Assembly (NCBI GenBank): GCA_963921795.1
Contig: OY997654.1
Location: forward strand, 4,673,555 to 4,737,554
From: Nannobrachium achirus
Taxonomy: Eukaryota; Chordata; Actinopteri; Myctophiformes; Myctophidae
Direction: 5' to 3'
Length of the DNA stretch: 64,000 nt
Positions 58,532-64,000 of the stretch are shown here, one piece after another (the first letter of the stretch is position 1; every line of letters begins with the position of its first letter). Under the pieces are notes generated by a model that made no database searches, had not been told where the DNA came from, and was given only the letters and a program-made list of their open reading frames with translations. The position numbers were made by a program, and so were the translations under genes.

Positions 58532-59224
58532 GGATCCAATGAGGATGAGCTATCTTCATTAATTAAATATCTTTGGTTTCATCCGCCGTGGATTTCTACA
58601 TCCACCAACGGAATATCGGTTTATTCAGCAGGATGTTGATCCGGTCTGCGTCCACAACCGGATACGGAAACGGTGCGTATGTGTAAACGACGTACAAACG
58701 GCCATATACGGAAGGCGGGCTTTAAACAGGATCACACTGGTCAGGTTGGAATGGAAACCTTATGGGGTTACAGTCATAGACATAGAAAGGTAGACGCCTC
58801 CTTCGACTTCTGATGCATGTGCATCGAGGGACCAAGGGAATCACGTGTGCATTGCTTCCACGTGCGTCACACATAGGGAAGTTGCTAGGCCAATCAGAGG
58901 TAGGTGGGGGCGGGTCTTTACGTATGTAGCCTGTAAGAACAGCTGAGCCGCGCAACATCGGAACTGGCTCTGTTGAATTGAATTGTAGTCCTTGGATAAG
59001 TCCCGGAAAAGTCACGCTGTGATTGGCCAGTAGTCACTTTGACTGACAGCGTTCCCTTAGTTTTTCCAGGATGTCCGGGACTACAACTGTTGCACATCGC
59101 TCCAATGAACTGCAGAGGCGAACGAGGCATCTAGCTCTTTATATCTGTGGTTACAGTGACATCTACTGGCACAACAATGTAATGTTTGATTGATTGAAGA
59201 CGTTATTAGAAGAAGGTCAAGGTC
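58532..59224 (-). other. Non-coding stretch related to a hAT 5' region
   Basis: GGAAAAGTCACGCTGTGATTGG and CCAGTAGTCACTTTGACTGA near 59005-59045 are inverse to sequence at 15300-15360, upstream of the TTF-type hAT start. It is probably a relic of the same family. No open gene. Confidence 0.5.
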
Positions 59225-60050
59225 TAGTGGGGCGGTTAACCAAACCAATTGTGCATTTTATGATAGAAGCATGAAACTTTCTACAGTGTTTCTATATATG
59301 AAGTTTGTTTTCAGACGTGGAACCACTTCTGAATTGACCTCTGCGGCCCCCGAAATTCAAGATGTCCGTCCAAAAAAGTGTTTTTACCTTTATAACTCCA
59401 AATGCATTGATTTTAAGACCAATAAATGTATTAAAGTTGAATATAAAATCAGGCATTGCGGACATTTTGGTACCAGGTACGTGTCTGTATCCATTTCAGT
59501 TCTTGAGATACAGCATATAGGTACACCTGAGTCTGTAAAAGTACCTCTATGTTGTATCTCAAAAACTGTAATAGATACAGACACATACATGGTACCAAAA
59601 TATCCGCAATGCCCAACTTTATATTCAACTATAATATGTTTATGGGTCTTAAAACCAATGCTTTTGGAGTTATAAAGGAAAACACACTTTCTTGGACGGA
59701 CATCTTGGATTTTGGGGGCCGCCCAAAATCTTTGATTTTCACGTGGCTCAGCTTCTTAAATCAAAGAGTGGCCTCCAAAGATGATGTGTACCAATTTTCA
59801 CGCTTGTATCACCGAGTGAACGATTGCTCTTATTATTTCCTGTACTATGAGGCAAGACTCCTGATCAAGATCTAATTCTTCATTGTCAGTTTCTTCATTG
59901 TCAAATTAGTTTTTGTAACAAGCTGCACAGGCACATCCATATGCTCCACTTTAGTAAAGCCCTCTTTTATGACAGAGACGATGGTTTACACTTGCCTGTA
60001 AGTGGAAACCAGTGCACAAACTGTTCCAAGCAGCCTGAAGAGGTTCTTAA

Positions 60051-61018
60051 AGACGGGGTGAAATCAAAAACATGTTTTTCACACTTTTAGAGCATATCTG
60101 TAGTGATAATATGGCCATACCTAACACTAGATGCCAAAAAATAGAAAATAAACAATTTTTGTGTATATTTATATCAAAGGTCCTATGAATAGGCCATTCT
60201 TAATTACTTCCTGTGAACAGAAATTCAAAAAGTGATGACATAGATAGAGTTTTTGAATATAAATGAACCTTTGATTACATTCACCTGTGTGTTTCCCATT
60301 GCTGGCTCCCATTACTCCCATTACTCAGATTCTAAATCCCATCGCCTGAAGGGCTGGTCCCAGGGATGTGCTGGGCCCCTGATTCAGCCCGGGAAAAAGA
60401 GTTGGAGAGGCCCTCATTGCGTGCTATAGAGAGAGAGATCTCTCTATAGCGCTGCTGCTACTCAAAGATTTGTCATTTCAGATCATGACAAGTGACAAGT
60501 CAGTGGGCCAATTATATGAGTTATATTTTGTCGTTGTCGGGTGGAAACCTTGTACCGATATGTCCAAAACCGTTTGTTGTATTTATCATTTTAAAAATGA
60601 TTTAAACTAGTGAAAACAGCCGATCTACAAGCACACAACGCCTCGCACCGCGAGGTGTTGTGTGCTTGTAGATCTGCTGTTTTCACTGCTTTTGTGCGAC
60701 GGCCTTGTATGATGAAGCAGGGCTTTGCCAAAAAATAAATTACAAATTTGAAACTTGGAGATACAAGGTTTCTGCCCGACAGTGACGATTTACTGCCCAG
60801 CCCCCAAAATGGAACGAAGGCCGACATTTTATTTTTAATTTTTTCCTAATGGCCTGGACCGGCTGGGAATCAACCGGCCGTTCGGGAGTTGTCCCGCTTT
60901 TCCCAATGGCCAGCACGTCCCTGGCTGGTCCCCTCGGATAGGTTCAGAAACACACAGGCTTCCTTTTCAAACTGAAACTTCAAAATAAAATACCCAAAAT
61001 AGTAATTTCATTGGGTCT
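60051..61018. mobile_element. 968-bp piggyBac-like TTAA insertion
   Basis: TTAA lies on both sides (60047-60050 and 61019-61022). The mirror arm reads GGTTCTTAAGTTTAAAGC without the insert. The ends AGACGGGGTGAAAT and ATTTCATTGGGTCT are imperfect inverse (about 10 of 14). Inside lies a hairpin family copy with the same foldback context as at 1306-1530. No transposase. Confidence 0.82.
60609..60687. repeat. Hairpin family member, ~38-bp arms with two or three mismatches
   Basis: AGTGAAAACAGCCGATCTAC ... CCTCGC-ACC-GCGAGG ... GATCTGCTGTTTTCACT. It is embedded in a larger foldback (TTGTCGGGTGGAAACCTTGT at 60533; ACAAGGTTTCTGCCCGACAG at 60763). Confidence 0.92.
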
Positions 61019-63070
61019 TTAAGTTTAAAGCTGGGGGACCAACCTGCCTTCTACCATGTGCCAGCCACAATTCATTGGTGAGGGCTTTGGATACCCTTGT
61101 TGATAGTGGGTCCTCATGATGTGCAGAGTCAGAGCATCACTTGTTGGCATTGTATCAATATTGGCTTTCAGTTTTCAAAACAGGCCACAGAAACTGCATG
61201 AATTGATTTGCTGTTGATTTGGGGTCATATGAGTGTGCATACAAACTGCCAATGACATAGTAATAATAATAATAATAAGATTAAGATAGTAGCTGTACTT
61301 GGTACTTCATCCTCACCAAAGTTATGGAGAAGTTGAGGGCTGGAACAATTTCCAGGCTCTCTTTTTTCCTATAGTGAACTGGCAGTGAGAGCACTCTGCA
61401 CTGTAGAGGCTTGAGGATGTTTTTGAAGAGGCTGTCGTGGAAGTCTTTCGTGGAAGTCTTTATTCTTTGTGACCAGTTGATTCCCAACACATTAAGTGAT
61501 AATTTTCTTGCGAGACTGCAGCATTTCCAAGTCCTTCAGTGTATCTTCTGAATCAACATCACCAGTTGAGACACTAGATCATAAACATTCTCCTATTGGA
61601 AGATGTGATATATTTTGATTCTTGGTGTCTTCATCATCACGTGTCAGTCCAAAACATGATCTGGTATCCTCTGCCAAGGTTGCACAAACACCTTCATTAG
61701 GTGATGGACAAACGGTTTATAACTGTCTCATGCCTGTGATCATAAGCAGCAAACCAGGGCATCATGCTCTTGAAATAATATTCACCATTACTCTTGCAGG
61801 CATCAACTAATATTAGCTTTGCTACCTGCATTTTCATTACATTACCACATTAGCAGTACATTTACATATTATGCAACTTTGCTCAACATTATTGCAGCAA
61901 ATATAAAATAAATGGCCAGTACTGATTTGTGAGAATACAACCAGGAGGTGTTATCTTAGGTCAAGTCAATATCAGCTTTGGCCCCCTGACACCCAAAGAC
62001 TATTATATTCATTATCACTTTTGCCAGCATCAACTAATATTTGCTTTGCTACTTGCATTTTCATTTCACTACCACATTAGCAGTAATACGTTTGGAAATG
62101 CACTCAACATTATAGCAGCAAAATCTGATTTTACCACTTTTAAGTATACAGTGAGGATCCACTATCAACAAGGGTATCCAAAGCCCTCACCAATGAATTG
62201 TCCCCCAGCTTTAAACTTAAGAACCTCTTCAGGCCAGATGTTTGGAACAGTTTGTGCACTGGTTTCCACTTACAGGCAAGTGTAAACCAGTGCAGTATAG
62301 GGCATTGTCTCTGTCATAAAAGAGGGCTTTACTGAAGTGGAGCATATGGATGTGCCTGTGCAGCTTGGTACAAAAACTAATTTGACAATGAAGAAACTGA
62401 CAATGAAGAATTATATCTTGATCAGGAGTCTTGCCTCATAGTACAGTAAATAAAAAGAGCAATCGTTCACTCGGTGATACAAGCGTGAAAATTGGTACAC
62501 ATCATCTTTGGAGGCCACTCTTTGATTTAAGAAGCCGAGCCACGTGAAAATCAAAGATGGCGGCCCCCGAAATCCAAGATGTCCGTCCAAAAAAGTGTTT
62601 TTTCCTTTATAACTCCAAAAGCATTGGTTTTAAGACCCATATATATATTATAGTTGAATATAAAGTTGGGCATTGGGTTAGGGTTAGGTACCAAGTATGT
62701 GTCTGTATCTATTACAGTTTTTGAGATACAACATATAGGTACTTTTACAGAATCAGGTGTACCTCATGTGCTGTATCTCAATAACTGAAATAGATCCAGA
62801 CACGTACCTGGTACCAAAATGTCCGCAATGCCTGATTTTATATTCAACTTTAATACATTTATGGGTCTTAAAATCAATGCATTTGGAGTTATAAAGGTAA
62901 ACACACTTTTTTGGACGGACATCTTGGATTTCGGGGGCCGCAGAGGTCAATTCAGAAGTGGTTCCACGTCTGAAAACAAACTTCATAGTATATAGAAACA
63001 CTGTAGAAAGTTTCATGCTTCTATCATAAAATGCACAATACCTTCCATATCATGAGCTTAACAGCCCCAC

Positions 63071-63249
63071 TATAAAAGGAGATCCATGAAAAGACTAAGC
63101 TTATTTCCACAGGAAACCATTAAAGTATCTCATATAACATTGAATGACAGACGAATAGAACACAGTACTATGCAGTAGATATGTAAATAAAATAAAATGA
63201 GAGAACAAGAAAAAAAAAAGAAAACAGTAAGTCTAAACGAAGAGAGAAG
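63071..63249. other. Short non-coding stretch
   Basis: AT-rich, with TATCTCATATAACATTGAA near 63125 that also occurs near 15801. Nothing coding. Confidence 0.4.
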
Positions 63250-63405
63250 GGGCAGGGGAGGGGAGGGCTGGGCTAGTTTTTCTTTTCTTTTTTCTTTTTA
63301 TTTTTTTACCAGTTGCGAACGGCTGCTGCCTGTAAGTGGTTTTTCAGGGCAAGTTTAAAGGATGCTAGTGATCCACACTCCTTTATGGAGTGAACGTGAA
63401 CGTTA
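63250..63405 (-). pseudogene. LINE 3' fragment, minus strand
   Basis: On the minus strand the text reads GAGTGTGGATCACTAGCATC, AACCACTTACAGGCAGCAGC and CGTTCGCAACTGG, followed by AGCCCAGCCCTCCCCTCCCC. This is the same coding end and 3' region as 28195-28310. It is 5'-truncated. Confidence 0.78.
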
Positions 63406-63689
63406 CTTAAATAAATTGATTGATTGATTCTAATACCGTACTGCAATCAATCAATCAATACCAGTATTAGAAGTTATACTTTATTAAAAAATACAGGACA
63501 GTACAGTTCTGATACATGGTCTACTAAAAGGATTTAGACCACAATAAAGCACTATTGCTTGTTTACATTGAGATCCTTTTGAATTCCTAAAAACAATAAA
63601 TGACAGACAAATCAACACAGTCAGAATGCAAAAGTAACATAACAGTTAAAAAAAGGAAAAATTAAATAAAAAAATTATACAGTAATAAA

Positions 63690-63905
63690 AAGTTCAGGGG
63701 GAGGTAAGGATAAGCTTTGTCTTTTTTACACCAGTTTCGAGTAGCAGCCACCTGTAATTTGCTTTTCAGAGCGGTTTTAAAGGAGGGTATAGGGATTTAC
63801 ACTCCTTTAAGGCTATCGGTAGGGTGTTCCACAAGAGAACAATTTTAACCCTTTGTTTGTGCCAAATCTGAGTTGGATGTTGTAACTGCTCCTAAACCGT
63901 TCCAC
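63690..63905 (-). pseudogene. Second, more diverged LINE 3' fragment
   Basis: The minus-strand frame contains LWNTLPIALKECKSLYPP-type sequence and ends in a TGGCTGCTACTCGAAACTGG region, equivalent to 28160-28270. Differences from the other copies suggest an older insertion or a related subfamily. Confidence 0.6.
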
Positions 63906-64000
63906 ACTGTGAAAACTGTCAAAGAACATAGAAATAATTTTACACCATCTTTATATTACAAAAGAGTAAGTGATCTACTTCCGGGTCATGTATCGCTAAC
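63906..64000. other. Window end
   Basis: Too short to classify; it may continue the diverged LINE on the minus strand. Confidence 0.4.

Larger units (their letters stand above)
59225..63070. repeat. 3.8-kb large inverted repeat with family F arms
   Basis: Arms 59225-60050 and about 62215-63070 are inverse: GTGGGGCGGTTAA / TTAACAGCCCCAC at the ends, TTTTATGATAGAAGCATGAA, family F text, and CACAGGCACATCCATATGCTC / GAGCATATGGATGTGCCTGTG inside. 61021-61095 mirrors 62140-62215 after a piggyBac-like insert. TA at both extremes could be a TA TSD. The centre (61100-62140) has a ~100-bp direct repeat (GCATCAACTAATATT at 61800 and 62027) but no recognisable protein. Confidence 0.82.

Overview
This is a piece of a vertebrate nuclear genome, almost certainly a teleost fish. 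The evidence is long (CA)n/(GT)n microsatellites, GT-AG introns, a butyrophilin-type Ig V exon, and dense Tc1, hAT, piggyBac, Helitron, MULE and LINE sequence. There is no operon structure, Shine-Dalgarno pattern or coding density that would suggest a prokaryote. The window is gene-poor: the only convincing host gene piece is one Ig V-set exon at 5815-6174 (minus). Nearly everything else is mobile DNA, much of it nested. I dated insertions relative to each other by reading target-site duplications (TSDs) and terminal inverted repeats (TIRs) directly.

Layout. 0.9-2.1 kb: a 60-bp satellite split by a hAT MITE. 2.5-4.7 kb: a palindromic element with two inverted copies of a transposon-type protein. 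4.9-5.6 kb: a TIR element. 5.8-6.2 kb: the Ig exon. 7.5-8.8 kb: a broken ZBED-type hAT transposase. 9.3-10.2 kb: repeats built on CCATATATGG. 12.1-20.8 kb: a nest of foldback copies around a Tc1 relic, itself split by a 5.8-kb hAT carrying a further hAT, with a hAT MITE and a piggyBac MITE in the foldback copies. 21-28.6 kb: foldback elements and a LINE 3' end interrupted twice. 29-34.7 kb: a hAT MITE, a perfect 29-bp hairpin, tandem ~190-bp repeats and a TIR element. 34.8-40.5 kb: a complete MULE. 42.4-44.6 kb: an internally deleted hAT. 45.1-53.7 kb: a giant inverted repeat with a Helitron inside. 54-59 kb: foldback and hAT remnants. 59.2-63.1 kb: another large inverted repeat holding a piggyBac-like insert. 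63.2-63.9 kb: two LINE 3' fragments.

The most notable object is the MULE at 34799-40533. It has 138-bp TIRs that read as identical, a perfect 9-bp TSD (ATATTTGCC), and a seven-exon minus-strand transposase gene. All six introns have GT-AG ends and the joined frame stays open for about 756 codons. The protein has a zinc-finger-like N-terminus, a DDE core and a SWIM finger. It looks young and possibly autonomous; the hAT MITE inside it lies outside the coding exons.

Two further patterns cut across the window. A roughly 80-bp near-perfect hairpin (GATCTACAAGC / GCTTGTAGATC arms) recurs about a dozen times inside unrelated elements. Inverted, arm-and-arm architecture is pervasive, from 40 bp to over 8 kb.
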